Shown: positions 1 to 6,043 of the stretch, one piece after another
How the letters are laid out: each line of letters begins with the position of its first letter
Position numbering within the stretch: position 1 is the first letter of the stretch
From: an uncultured Holophagaceae bacterium
GTDB taxonomy: Bacteria > Acidobacteriota > Holophagae > Holophagales > Holophagaceae
NCBI GenBank assembly: GCA_903876615.1
Contig: CAIRAS010000254.1
Span: 1-13,219 of the forward strand
Reading direction: 5' to 3'
Length of the DNA stretch: 13,219 bases
The notes under the pieces: model-generated
What the model saw: the letters and a program-made list of their open reading frames with translations, nothing else
Database searches by the model: none
What the model was told of the DNA's origin: nothing
Program-made: the position numbers and the translations under genes

Positions 1-831
1 GAGAAGGCCATGCGCCTGGACCCCAGCGCCTCCCAGGCCTACCGGGCGCTGGCCTCCATCCAGCTGCGCCTGGGCGACCTGGAGGGTGCCAGCCAGATGG
101 CGCTGCAGGCCGTGCGCCTGGATCCCGCCGACCACAAGGCCTACGACGTGCTGGCCGATGTCTTCGCGGGGCTGGACGGCGAGGACAACCACCAGGCGGC
201 CCACCGGTATTTCGAAAAGTCGCTCAGCCTGTTCCCGGAGGGCTGGCAGGCCCACCACCGGCTGGGGGTGCTGCTCCAGAACGAGGGCAACCTGCCGGAG
301 GCGCTCAAACACGCGGACCGCGCCCTGGCCCTGCGTCCCACGGTGGAGTTCGCCTACGTCACCGCGGCGGACGCCCTGCTTTGGATGGGTCGCAGCACCG
401 AGGCCGAGGCGCGCCTGAAGGCCGGCCTGCGGGAAGTGCCCAGCTCGAACGTGCTGCGGAGCCTGCTGGCCTATACTGCCTGGGACCGCCAAGACCGCCT
501 GGCCGCCGAGGGCTACCTCAAGGAGCTCGAAGGCGCCTGGCCTGCGGGCCACTCGAACACGATCCTGCTGGCCGGTGTGAAGCAGGCTGTGTCGGGTGAT
601 GGGGCCGGCGCGCGTATCCGGTTCGAAGCCTTCCGGCAGCAGCTCGCGGCGTCGGACCTCGCCGCCAAGAAGCACAACGAAAAGCGGGTGCTGTCGGTGA
701 ATCTCTACTTCATGGCCCGCATGGTGGCCCGGCTCGGCGACCGCGCTGCCGCCCTGGCCATGGTGGAGCTCGCGGACCGGCTGCATGCCGGCAAACTCAA
801 AGTCTCCAAGCAGGATCCCGCTTTCCGCTGA
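1..831 (+). CDS. TPR-repeat protein, 3' part (5' end outside window)
   Basis: The frame is open from base 1, and the residues before the first ATG (position 10) already continue a TPR helix, so the gene starts upstream of the window. The 276 visible residues contain about five tetratricopeptide-like repeats of roughly 34 residues, near residues 10-43, 44-80, 81-114, 115-148 and 149-182. They show the usual pattern of a small residue plus Leu/Tyr in helix A, Gly-Asp/Asn at the turn, Ala in helix B and a closing LDP or LRP. The C-terminal third is helical and charged but less regular. TPR arrays are protein-interaction scaffolds, and no catalytic domain is visible here. The missing N-terminus could hold a membrane segment or another domain, so a specific function cannot be given. 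It is the only plus-strand gene and ends 6 bp from the stop codon of plsC. Confidence 0.85.
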   Translation, partial: EKAMRLDPSASQAYRALASIQLRLGDLEGASQMALQAVRLDPADHKAYDVLADVFAGLDGEDNHQAAHRYFEKSLSLFPEGWQAHHRLGVLLQNEGNLPEALKHADRALALRPTVEFAYVTAADALLWMGRSTEAEARLKAGLREVPSSNVLRSLLAYTAWDRQDRLAAEGYLKELEGAWPAGHSNTILLAGVKQAVSGDGAGARIRFEAFRQQLAASDLAAKKHNEKRVLSVNLYFMARMVARLGDRAAALAMVELADRLHAGKLKVSKQDPAFR

Positions 832-837
832 GTGGGC

Positions 838-1596
838 CTAGACCGCCGCAGCCTGTTCGGCGCGGGCCTGGGCCACGAGGGCTTCGATGCGCAGCCGCAC
901 TTCGGCGGCCAGGGCATCGCGGTCCGCATGCTCTCCGGGGTAGACCGGATCTCCCACCAGCATGGTGAAGCGCCCGGGCCGGATGCGCAGGCCACCGGAG
1001 GGCAGGGCATTGAAGCCGCCCACGGTGGCCATGGGGACGATGGGCACGCCTGCGTCCAGGGCCAGGGCGAAGCCGCCCTTCTTGAAGTGCAACAGCTCGC
1101 CGGTGCGGCTGCGGGTGCCCTCGGGGAAGATCACCACGTTCTTGCCGCCGCGGATCTGCCGGGCGGCGTCCTTGATGCTCGAAATCGCCTTCTCCCGGTC
1201 GCCTCGGTTGATGAAGATCACGCCCGCAGCCCAGCCCGCCCAGCCGATGAAGGGCACGTACTTCAGCTCATGCTTGCCGATGTAGACCGCAGGCAGGGGC
1301 AGGGCGGCCACGAGGTACGGCGGGTCCAGCTGGCTCTCGTGGTTGGACATGAAGATCACCGGCTGGCGGCCTTCGCGGATGGCTTCGGGCATCCGCTCCC
1401 AGCCCCCAAGGCTGAAGGGGACGTCGCAGAACCAGGCCACACAGTTCGCGAACATCGGGGCGATGGCAAAGAAGGCCCGCGGGCGGCCGAGGAACGGCAC
1501 GGCCAGCAGGACGGTGATCACAGTGACGGGCACCATGCCCAACACGAAGACCGCCATCAAGAATGCACCGATACCCGTGTCCCGCCAGTTGGCCAC
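838..1596 (-). CDS. plsC: 1-acyl-sn-glycerol-3-phosphate acyltransferase (PlsC family)
   Basis: Membrane-associated acyltransferase that transfers an acyl chain to lysophosphatidate to give phosphatidate, an early step of phospholipid synthesis. Numbered from the chosen GTG start (252 aa), it has a hydrophobic N-terminal segment near residues 10-36. All four family blocks are present: NHESQLD (His86 and Asp91 of the HX4D catalytic motif), GVIFINR near 125-131, FPEGTRS at 157-163 and VPIVP near 184-188. Length and block spacing are normal for PlsC. The open frame extends to a TTG at 1617, but the GTG at 1594-1596 has a strong Shine-Dalgarno sequence (GGGGAGGG) 4 nt upstream, and I prefer it. 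It lies 49 nt downstream of ric on the same strand and may share its transcript, although the two functions are unrelated. The exact acyl acceptor cannot be proven from sequence. Confidence 0.9.
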   Translation of the reverse strand: MANWRDTGIGAFLMAVFVLGMVPVTVITVLLAVPFLGRPRAFFAIAPMFANCVAWFCDVPFSLGGWERMPEAIREGRQPVIFMSNHESQLDPPYLVAALPLPAVYIGKHELKYVPFIGWAGWAAGVIFINRGDREKAISSIKDAARQIRGGKNVVIFPEGTRSRTGELLHFKKGGFALALDAGVPIVPMATVGGFNALPSGGLRIRPGRFTMLVGDPVYPGEHADRDALAAEVRLRIEALVAQARAEQAAAV

Positions 1597-1600
1597 GCAG

Positions 1601-1608
1601 CCCTCCCC
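1601..1608 (-). promoter_or_regulatory. Shine-Dalgarno site that decides the plsC start
   Basis: On the minus strand GGGGAGGG ends 4 nt before the GTG at 1596-1594. The alternative TTG start at 1617 would place this sequence inside the coding region and has no comparably good site in front of it. Confidence 0.6.
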
Positions 1609-1645
1609 TGCTTCCAACCTATCAGTTCAGGGGCGGGGTCGCCAA

Positions 1646-2362
1646 TCAGCGGCGGCTGGTGGCCTCCATGGCTACGGCCCGCGGGTGGAGCAGCTGGTTC
1701 TCCAGGTAGATGTGCAGGTGCGTGTCCGCCTCCAGCGCTCGGAGGCCGTCATAGAGCGCCTGGAAGCTCGCGCAGCCGTCAGCGGGGACCGCGTAGCCCT
1801 TGGTGAAGGCGCGGAGGTCCGCGAGCATGCCGCCGACAGCTTCGTGCTCGGCCTCCATGACACGAATGGGGCTCTGGACCGTGCCAAAGCAGGCGGAGCC
1901 GCTCTCGCCGGCCTCCATCTGCCGGATGAAGGGGAAGAGGATCTGTTCTTCCTTCATGAGGTGCGGGATCAGGTCCGCCGAGAGTTCCTCGAACCGCGCG
2001 GAGACAGCCTGCAGCTCGGGATGATGCTCTCCGTGAGCGCGGAGCACCTTCTGGAGGAGGGCCTCCAGCCGTGGCAGCTCCGCGCGCAGGTAGGCGTGGT
2101 GGCTGCTCTCGAGGTGGTCCATCAGGGCTGTCAGGGAGGCCTTGAGCCAGGACTGCGGGGAGGGGGCATCCGGGGCGGGCGCCTCCAGAGCCGTGAGCCC
2201 CGTCAGGATCGCTTCCGGAGCCAGGCCTGCGGCCGCGCAGGCCTCTCCCAGCGTGCGGTGGCCGCCGCAGCAGTAGTCCACGCCCTGCGACTCGAGATAG
2301 CGCATGGCCTGGGGCCAGGCGAGGACAACGTCGCCAACCTTGGTGCCGAGATCGAGGGTCAT
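1646..2362 (-). CDS. ric: Iron-sulfur cluster repair protein (Ric/YtfE/ScdA family, di-iron)
   Basis: Cytoplasmic di-iron protein of the family that restores iron-sulfur clusters damaged by nitric oxide or oxidative stress. The 238 residues show the two expected parts. Residues about 1-60 form the ScdA_N (DUF542) domain with the signature CCGGHRTL at 31-38. Residues about 75-230 form a hemerythrin-like four-helix bundle. Candidate iron ligands are His88/89, a His at 110-114, His134 and Glu138 in HLMKEEQ, His173 in EAEHEAVG, and His217 and Glu221 in HIYLE. The His-x3-Glu pairs match those of E. coli YtfE. The ATG start has AGGAG 5 nt upstream. The gene follows a 151-nt AT-rich regulatory-looking region and precedes plsC. 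It points to a cell that meets NO or low-oxygen stress. The family call is firm; the stimulus is inferred. Confidence 0.93.
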   Translation of the reverse strand: MTLDLGTKVGDVVLAWPQAMRYLESQGVDYCCGGHRTLGEACAAAGLAPEAILTGLTALEAPAPDAPSPQSWLKASLTALMDHLESSHHAYLRAELPRLEALLQKVLRAHGEHHPELQAVSARFEELSADLIPHLMKEEQILFPFIRQMEAGESGSACFGTVQSPIRVMEAEHEAVGGMLADLRAFTKGYAVPADGCASFQALYDGLRALEADTHLHIYLENQLLHPRAVAMEATSRR

Positions 2363-2426
2363 GGGGTCTCCTGGGTCGGTTTCGGGGGCCGCCCCACGAG
2401 GGCGGACGATCCCAGCCGATCAGTAA

Positions 2427-2456
2427 ATAATACAAAAAGGATCATCTATTCTGCAA
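2427..2456 (-). promoter_or_regulatory. Candidate sigma-70-type promoter of ric
   Basis: Read on the minus strand, TTGCAG (2456-2451) is followed after 18 bp by TATTAT (2432-2427). The -10 matches the consensus at 5 of 6 positions and the -35 at only 3 of 6, so activation may be needed. The predicted start near 2420 would give a leader of about 58 nt before the ric ATG at 2362. The AT-rich setting makes chance -10 matches likely, so this remains tentative. Confidence 0.35.
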
Positions 2457-2467
2457 TATCTTTTTGT
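2432..2467. repeat. Inverted repeat overlapping the ric promoter region
   Basis: ACAAAAAG (2432-2439) and CTTTTTGT (2460-2467) are perfect 8-bp inverted arms separated by 20 bp. GAT (2440-2442) and AT (2458-2459) extend the arms if one base is bulged. The repeat spans the candidate -10/-35 elements of ric, where an operator would be expected. It could also be a chance product of the AT-rich stretch. Confidence 0.45.
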
Positions 2468-2474
2468 GTTGATA

Positions 2475-2503
2475 TAGCTAATTTATTTTCAATAAATTAG
2501 CTA
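2475..2503. repeat. Perfect 13-bp inverted repeat between yidD and ric
   Basis: TAGCTAATTTATT (2475-2487) and AATAAATTAGCTA (2491-2503) are exact inverted copies around a 3-nt spacer, TTC. Within it TAGCTAAT occurs twice in direct orientation (2475-2482 and 2498-2505), with centres 23 bp apart. It begins about 10 nt past the yidD stop and lies upstream of the candidate ric promoter. On the minus strand no U-run follows, so a standard intrinsic terminator is unlikely. A regulator-binding operator or an mRNA 3'-end hairpin are the alternatives. Confidence 0.7.
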
Positions 2504-2513
2504 ATGAACGGCT

Positions 2514-2831
2514 CTAGGGCACGGGATCAAAACCACCCCGAGTCAGGGGGGAACAGCGGAGGATGCGCCAGGTCGTGAGGAGTCCGCCCCGCAGGGTGCC
2601 GAACTTCTGGATGCAGGCCAGGCCGTAGTGGCTGCAGGTGGGGGTGAACTTGCACTGGGTGGGCAGGTGCTCCGAGAGGACGGCCTGGTAGGCCCGGATG
2701 GCGCCGCGGCAGACCCAGGCCGTGGGCTGGAAGCGCACCGGCAGGCAGGCCTCCAGGACCAGGAGCAGGGCCACGGTCCCCGCGGGATGAGCCAGCAGCC
2801 AGGGGAGCACCCTAGGCCCCCGCGGCGGCAT
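2514..2831 (-). CDS. yidD: Membrane protein insertion efficiency factor YidD
   Basis: Small protein that helps YidC insert inner-membrane proteins. The family core runs from residue 43 to the end: AIRAYQAVLSEHL, the Cys-rich CKFTPTCSHY at 60-69, RILRC at 89-93, and the closing GGFDPVP at 99-105. Cys60, Cys66 and Cys93 are the conserved cysteines. At 105 aa it is longer than the usual 70-85 or so, because of about 40 N-terminal residues that include a hydrophobic run near 18-30. The ATG at 2831 lies inside the end of ispG (20-nt overlap) and has only a weak ribosome site. In-frame GTG codons at V8 (2810) and V20 are alternative starts, so the true N-terminus is uncertain. Coupling to ispG translation is likely. 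In many bacteria yidD sits with rpmH, rnpA and yidC; here it does not. Confidence 0.9.
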   Translation of the reverse strand: MPPRGPRVLPWLLAHPAGTVALLLVLEACLPVRFQPTAWVCRGAIRAYQAVLSEHLPTQCKFTPTCSHYGLACIQKFGTLRGGLLTTWRILRCSPLTRGGFDPVP

Positions 2832-3921
2832 CGGCCTCGGCCTTCACCTTGCGGGCCTCCTCGAGGAAGGCGGGGACCAGGTCCTCCTCCTTCACCCGGC
2901 GGATCAGCTCGCCCTTGCGGTAGATGAGTCCCTCGCCCGCGCCGCCAGCCACCCCGAGGTCCGCGTCCCGGGCCTCGCCGGGGCCGTTCACCACACAGCC
3001 CATGACCGCGTAGGTGATGTTCTCGTGGTTGATGAGCTTGAGGCCTTCCTCGATCTCATTCGCCACCCGGTTGAGGTCGATCTGCACCCGGCCGCAGCTG
3101 GGGCAGCTCACCATGCGGAAGCCGCCGGTGCGCAGGGCCAGGGAGCGCAGCAGCTCGTGGCCCACGCGGCACTCGTCCTCGCCCTCGCCCGTCAGGGAGA
3201 CCCGGATGGTGTCGCCTAGGCCCTCGGCCAGCAGGATGCCCATGCCCGCGCTGGAGCGGATGGTGCCGCCGAAGGGGGTGCCGGCCTCGGTGATGCCCAG
3301 GTGGAAGGGGTAGTCCACCTGCCTGGCCAGCAGGCGGTAGGCCTGCACCGTGCGCACCACGTCGCTGGCCTTGAGGCTGATCTTGATGTCGCGGAAGCCC
3401 TCGCGCTCCAGCACGTCGATGTGGCGCAGGGCGCTCTCCACCATGGCTTCGGGGGTGGCGGAGCCGAACTTCTCCAGGAGGTCCTTCTCGAGGCTGCCGC
3501 CGTTGACGCCGATGCGGATGGGGATGTTCTTGGCGCCGGCCTTGTCCACCACGGCTCGGACCCGGTCCTGGCTGCCGATGTTGCCGGGATTGATGCGCAG
3601 GCAGGCGGCGCCGCCGTCCGCGGCCACCAGGGCCAGGCGGTAGTCGAAGTGGATGTCCGCCACCACGGGGATGGGGCTGCGGTCACAGATCTCGTGGAAG
3701 ACTTCGCCGGCCTTGGTGGTGGGGACGCTGACCCGCACGATCTCGCAGCCCGCGTTGGCGTAGGCGTAGATCTGGCTGAGCGTCGCCTCCACATCGCGGC
3801 TGTCGGTCTTGGTCATGCTCTGGACGGTGATGGGGGCGTCCCCGCCTACCGGCACCGGACCCACCATGATCTGCCGAGTCTTCCGGCGCGGGGCGAGGGG
3901 CAGGCTTTCGTGTCCGGACAT
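2812..3921 (-). CDS. ispG: 4-hydroxy-3-methylbut-2-en-1-yl diphosphate synthase (IspG/GcpE)
   Basis: Cytosolic [4Fe-4S] enzyme of the non-mevalonate (MEP) isoprenoid pathway. It reductively converts 2-C-methyl-D-erythritol 2,4-cyclodiphosphate to 4-hydroxy-3-methylbut-2-enyl diphosphate. The 369 residues match the bacterial two-domain form. A TIM-barrel part opens with PITVQSMTKTD near 30-40 and includes LRINPGNIG at 108-116. The C-terminal cluster domain has Cys273 and Cys276 (SCPSCGR) and Cys309 with Glu316 (GCVVNGPGEA), the expected three Cys plus Glu ligands of the cluster. The ATG has GAGG 4 nt upstream. The gene follows the flgE terminator, so it probably has its own promoter in the 3922-3973 stretch, but I see no strong consensus there. 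Its end overlaps the start of yidD. Its cluster would be a potential target of the damage that the nearby Ric repairs. Confidence 0.97.
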   Translation of the reverse strand: MSGHESLPLAPRRKTRQIMVGPVPVGGDAPITVQSMTKTDSRDVEATLSQIYAYANAGCEIVRVSVPTTKAGEVFHEICDRSPIPVVADIHFDYRLALVAADGGAACLRINPGNIGSQDRVRAVVDKAGAKNIPIRIGVNGGSLEKDLLEKFGSATPEAMVESALRHIDVLEREGFRDIKISLKASDVVRTVQAYRLLARQVDYPFHLGITEAGTPFGGTIRSSAGMGILLAEGLGDTIRVSLTGEGEDECRVGHELLRSLALRTGGFRMVSCPSCGRVQIDLNRVANEIEEGLKLINHENITYAVMGCVVNGPGEARDADLGVAGGAGEGLIYRKGELIRRVKEEDLVPAFLEEARKVKAEADAAAGA

Positions 3922-3973
3922 GGGGCCTCGGTCAAAGGCCCAAGTTTACCCGCCAATGGGTCCCGGTACGCAA

Positions 3974-3997
3974 AGCGCGGCCCCGGGGGGCCGCGCT
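3974..3997 (-). terminator. Likely intrinsic terminator after flgE
   Basis: AGCGCGGCCCC (3974-3984) and GGGGCCGCGCT (3987-3997) form a perfect 11-bp GC-rich stem around two bases; in practice this would be about a 10-bp stem with a 4-nt loop. It begins 16 nt after the flgE stop. On the minus strand the stem is followed by TTTGCG, a short U-tract, so termination may be partial. It separates the flagellar transcript from ispG. Confidence 0.6.
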
Positions 3998-4013
3998 CAA
4001 GGAACGAAAGCAG

Positions 4014-5306
4014 CTACTGCTTGAGGTTCAGCGTGACCTGCATGAGCTGGTCCGTGGTGGTGACGATCTTGGAGTTCGCCTCGTAGCCCCGCTGGCTGAG
4101 GATGAGCTTGGTGAACTCACCGGCCACGTCCACGTTGGACAGCTCGAGGTTGGAGCCGAGCACGCCGCCCCGGCCGCCCTGGTTGGCAAGGCCGATGGTG
4201 GGCGACCCCGAGGCCAGGCTCTGGCCCCAGTGGTTGTTGCCGGTCTGCACCAGGCCGTTCATGTTGTTGAAGGAGGAGATGGCGATCTGCGCCAGGGCGA
4301 TGACCTGGCCGTTGGTGAAGGTGCCGCTCACCTTGCCGTTCTGGTCCACGGTCATGTCCCGCAGGGTGCCGGCGCCGTAGCCGTCCTGGAAGCTGCTGCT
4401 GGTGGCGCTGGCGGCACTGAACTGGGTGATGTTGGCGCTGTTGCCGGTGTTCGTAATGCCGAAGGTGATGCTGCTGGGCGCAGCGCCGTTGTTCCAGGCG
4501 ATGCTCAGGGTCGGATTGGTGGTTGTCATCGAGGGTGTGAAGCCCAATGGGTTGTAGGGGGCCGGGTCGATGCTAAGCAGGGCCCCAGTGTCCGAGAAGG
4601 TAAGCCGGCCCGCAGCGCCGCTGTTGATCGCGGCAGGGGAGGCCCCCGAGACCGCGTAGTCCCAGGTGTTGGGGCCAGTCTTGGTGTAGGTGACGATGAG
4701 GGTCTGGGTGTTGCCCTGGCTGTCATAGACCTGGACGGGCGTGGTCAGGGTCGAGGTGGCGTCTGCCGCGGCGCTGGCGTTCAGGTTCACGCCCATGCGG
4801 ATGAGTTGAGTTGGATTGGCGCTGGCCGTGGTGCCCGCGTCGATGCGGATCGGCGATAGGGTGGCGGAGGTGTTCACGAGGCCGCTGGCGTCGCGGTTCC
4901 AGCCCATGACGCTGGCGCCGTCACTGGCCACCAGGAAGCCGTCGTTGTTGCGGGAGAAGTTGCCGGCGCGGGAGAAGACCTGGCGGCCATCCGAGGTCTG
5001 CAGCGTGAAGAAGCCGTTGCCCTGGATGGCCATGTCGAGGGCGTTGCCGGTGCTCTGGAAGGAGGACTGGCTGAAGTCCTGGCTCACGCTGTTGGTCTGC
5101 ACGCCCAGGCCGAACTGGATGGGGTTGCCGTTGCCCTGGGTGGAGACGCCGCCCAGGCTGGTGCTGAAGATGTCGCGGAAGGTGGTGCTCGAGCCCTTGA
5201 AGCCGACCGTGTTGATGTTCGACAGGTTGTTGCCGATCACGTTCAGGGCGTTGGCGTTGGTGGCGAGACCGGAGAGGCCGGAGTAGAAGGCGGAGTAGAG
5301 GCTCAT
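4014..5306 (-). CDS. flgE: Flagellar hook protein FlgE
   Basis: Structural subunit of the flagellar hook, the curved joint between rod and filament, exported by the flagellar type III apparatus. The 430 residues carry the axial-protein ends. The N-terminal rod/hook motif NNLSNINTVGFKG is at 26-38. The C-terminal motif, around EFTKLILSQRGYEANSK and ending in NLKQ, occupies about 391-430. Between them lies a Ser/Thr/Asn/Gly-rich FlaE-like surface region typical of hook proteins. Length is within the normal range and the N-terminus lacks a cleaved signal peptide, as expected for type III export. AGGAG lies 6 nt before the ATG. It is the last flagellar gene of the block, 31 nt after its cap protein gene flgD, and is followed by a GC hairpin. 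Confidence 0.95.
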   Translation of the reverse strand: MSLYSAFYSGLSGLATNANALNVIGNNLSNINTVGFKGSSTTFRDIFSTSLGGVSTQGNGNPIQFGLGVQTNSVSQDFSQSSFQSTGNALDMAIQGNGFFTLQTSDGRQVFSRAGNFSRNNDGFLVASDGASVMGWNRDASGLVNTSATLSPIRIDAGTTASANPTQLIRMGVNLNASAAADATSTLTTPVQVYDSQGNTQTLIVTYTKTGPNTWDYAVSGASPAAINSGAAGRLTFSDTGALLSIDPAPYNPLGFTPSMTTTNPTLSIAWNNGAAPSSITFGITNTGNSANITQFSAASATSSSFQDGYGAGTLRDMTVDQNGKVSGTFTNGQVIALAQIAISSFNNMNGLVQTGNNHWGQSLASGSPTIGLANQGGRGGVLGSNLELSNVDVAGEFTKLILSQRGYEANSKIVTTTDQLMQVTLNLKQ

Positions 5307-5337
5307 GGATGGCTCCTGGTGAGGGGGACGGGACGGA

Positions 5338-6003
5338 TCAGCTGGCGATTCCGAGGACCTTGGACATGAGGAAGGCGTTCGAGCCGGAGATGATGGAGAT
5401 CTCGCCGGTGCTGGAGAAGGCGACTGAGTCCACCTTCATGACCAGGCTCGACTGATAAGGCACAGCCTTGCCGTCCTTGGCAGTGGCCTGCACGCTGACG
5501 GAGTAGGAACCGTCCGGCAGTTGATTTCCGCTGGCGTCCTTGCCATCCCAGTTGACCGTGGCCTTGCCGGATGCGAGGTCCCCCTGGGAGAGGGTCCGCA
5601 CCACATTGCCGTCCGCGTCCTTCACGGTGAGGGTGACGTTGGCGGCGGAGGAGAGATACAGGTTCATGCCCGCCTGGCCGGACTGCAGGTTGTAGCCTGA
5701 GCCGTCCACTTCCACTTTCTTCCCGATCAGGGACGCGGCCTGGGCCTGGAACAGCCCCATGTTCTGGGTCTGCAGGCCCTGAAGCAGCGTGTTCGTCTGC
5801 TGCGCCTGCTCCAGGCTGGAGAAGCTGGTCAGCTGCTGCACCATGGCGTTCGGATCCTGGCCGGAGCCGGTCGGGTCCTGGTTCTTGAGCTGGGCCACCA
5901 GCAGCTGAAGGAAGCCGTTCTTGTCGATGGAGCTGCTCGGACCGGTTGTTGCCGTGGCAGCGGCGGTGGCCGTGGTCGTGGTGCTGATCATCCCGGTTTG
6001 CAT
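5338..6003 (-). CDS. flgD: Flagellar hook assembly scaffold (hook cap) FlgD
   Basis: Temporary cap at the tip of the growing hook that directs FlgE polymerisation and is later replaced. The 221 residues begin with a flexible Thr/Ala-rich leader (about 5-25). The FlgD N-terminal signature follows at about 29-77, with FLQLLVAQLKNQDP and then SFSSLEQ. Next come the FLGD Ig-like/tudor region (about 85-175), including NWDGKDASGNQLPDGSY, and a C-terminal IISGSNAF segment. GGAGG stands 5 nt before the ATG. It lies between fliK and flgE (gaps of 40 and 31 nt), the hook cluster order expected from the shared job of hook building. Confidence 0.95.
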   Translation of the reverse strand: MQTGMISTTTTATAAATATTGPSSSIDKNGFLQLLVAQLKNQDPTGSGQDPNAMVQQLTSFSSLEQAQQTNTLLQGLQTQNMGLFQAQAASLIGKKVEVDGSGYNLQSGQAGMNLYLSSAANVTLTVKDADGNVVRTLSQGDLASGKATVNWDGKDASGNQLPDGSYSVSVQATAKDGKAVPYQSSLVMKVDSVAFSSTGEISIISGSNAFLMSKVLGIAS

Positions 6004-6043
6004 GTGGACCTCCAGGGGAAGTGAAGAACAGGAACCGTGCCGA

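Noticed and set aside
832..1806. Plus-strand open frame of 324 codons opposite plsC
   Set aside because: The encoded sequence is a His/Gly/Ala-rich shadow of plsC and continues into ric without a plausible start or family signature.
2469..2497. Plus-strand promoter (TTGATA with a poor ATAAAT) in the AT-rich island
   Set aside because: It would drive transcription antisense into yidD with no gene to serve; AT-rich DNA gives such matches by chance.
1343..2500. Plus-strand open frame of 385 codons opposite ric
   Set aside because: It is antisense to a well-supported ric gene, has composition of a shadow frame and runs through the AT-rich regulatory region at its end.
2475..2503. Hairpin read as an intrinsic terminator of ispG-yidD
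   Set aside because: The stem is AT-only apart from one GC step pair and no U-run follows on the minus strand.
6028..6041. Sigma-54-like GGCAC element before flgD
   Set aside because: The -12 block reads GT instead of the nearly invariant GC, and the start would fall almost on the ribosome site.
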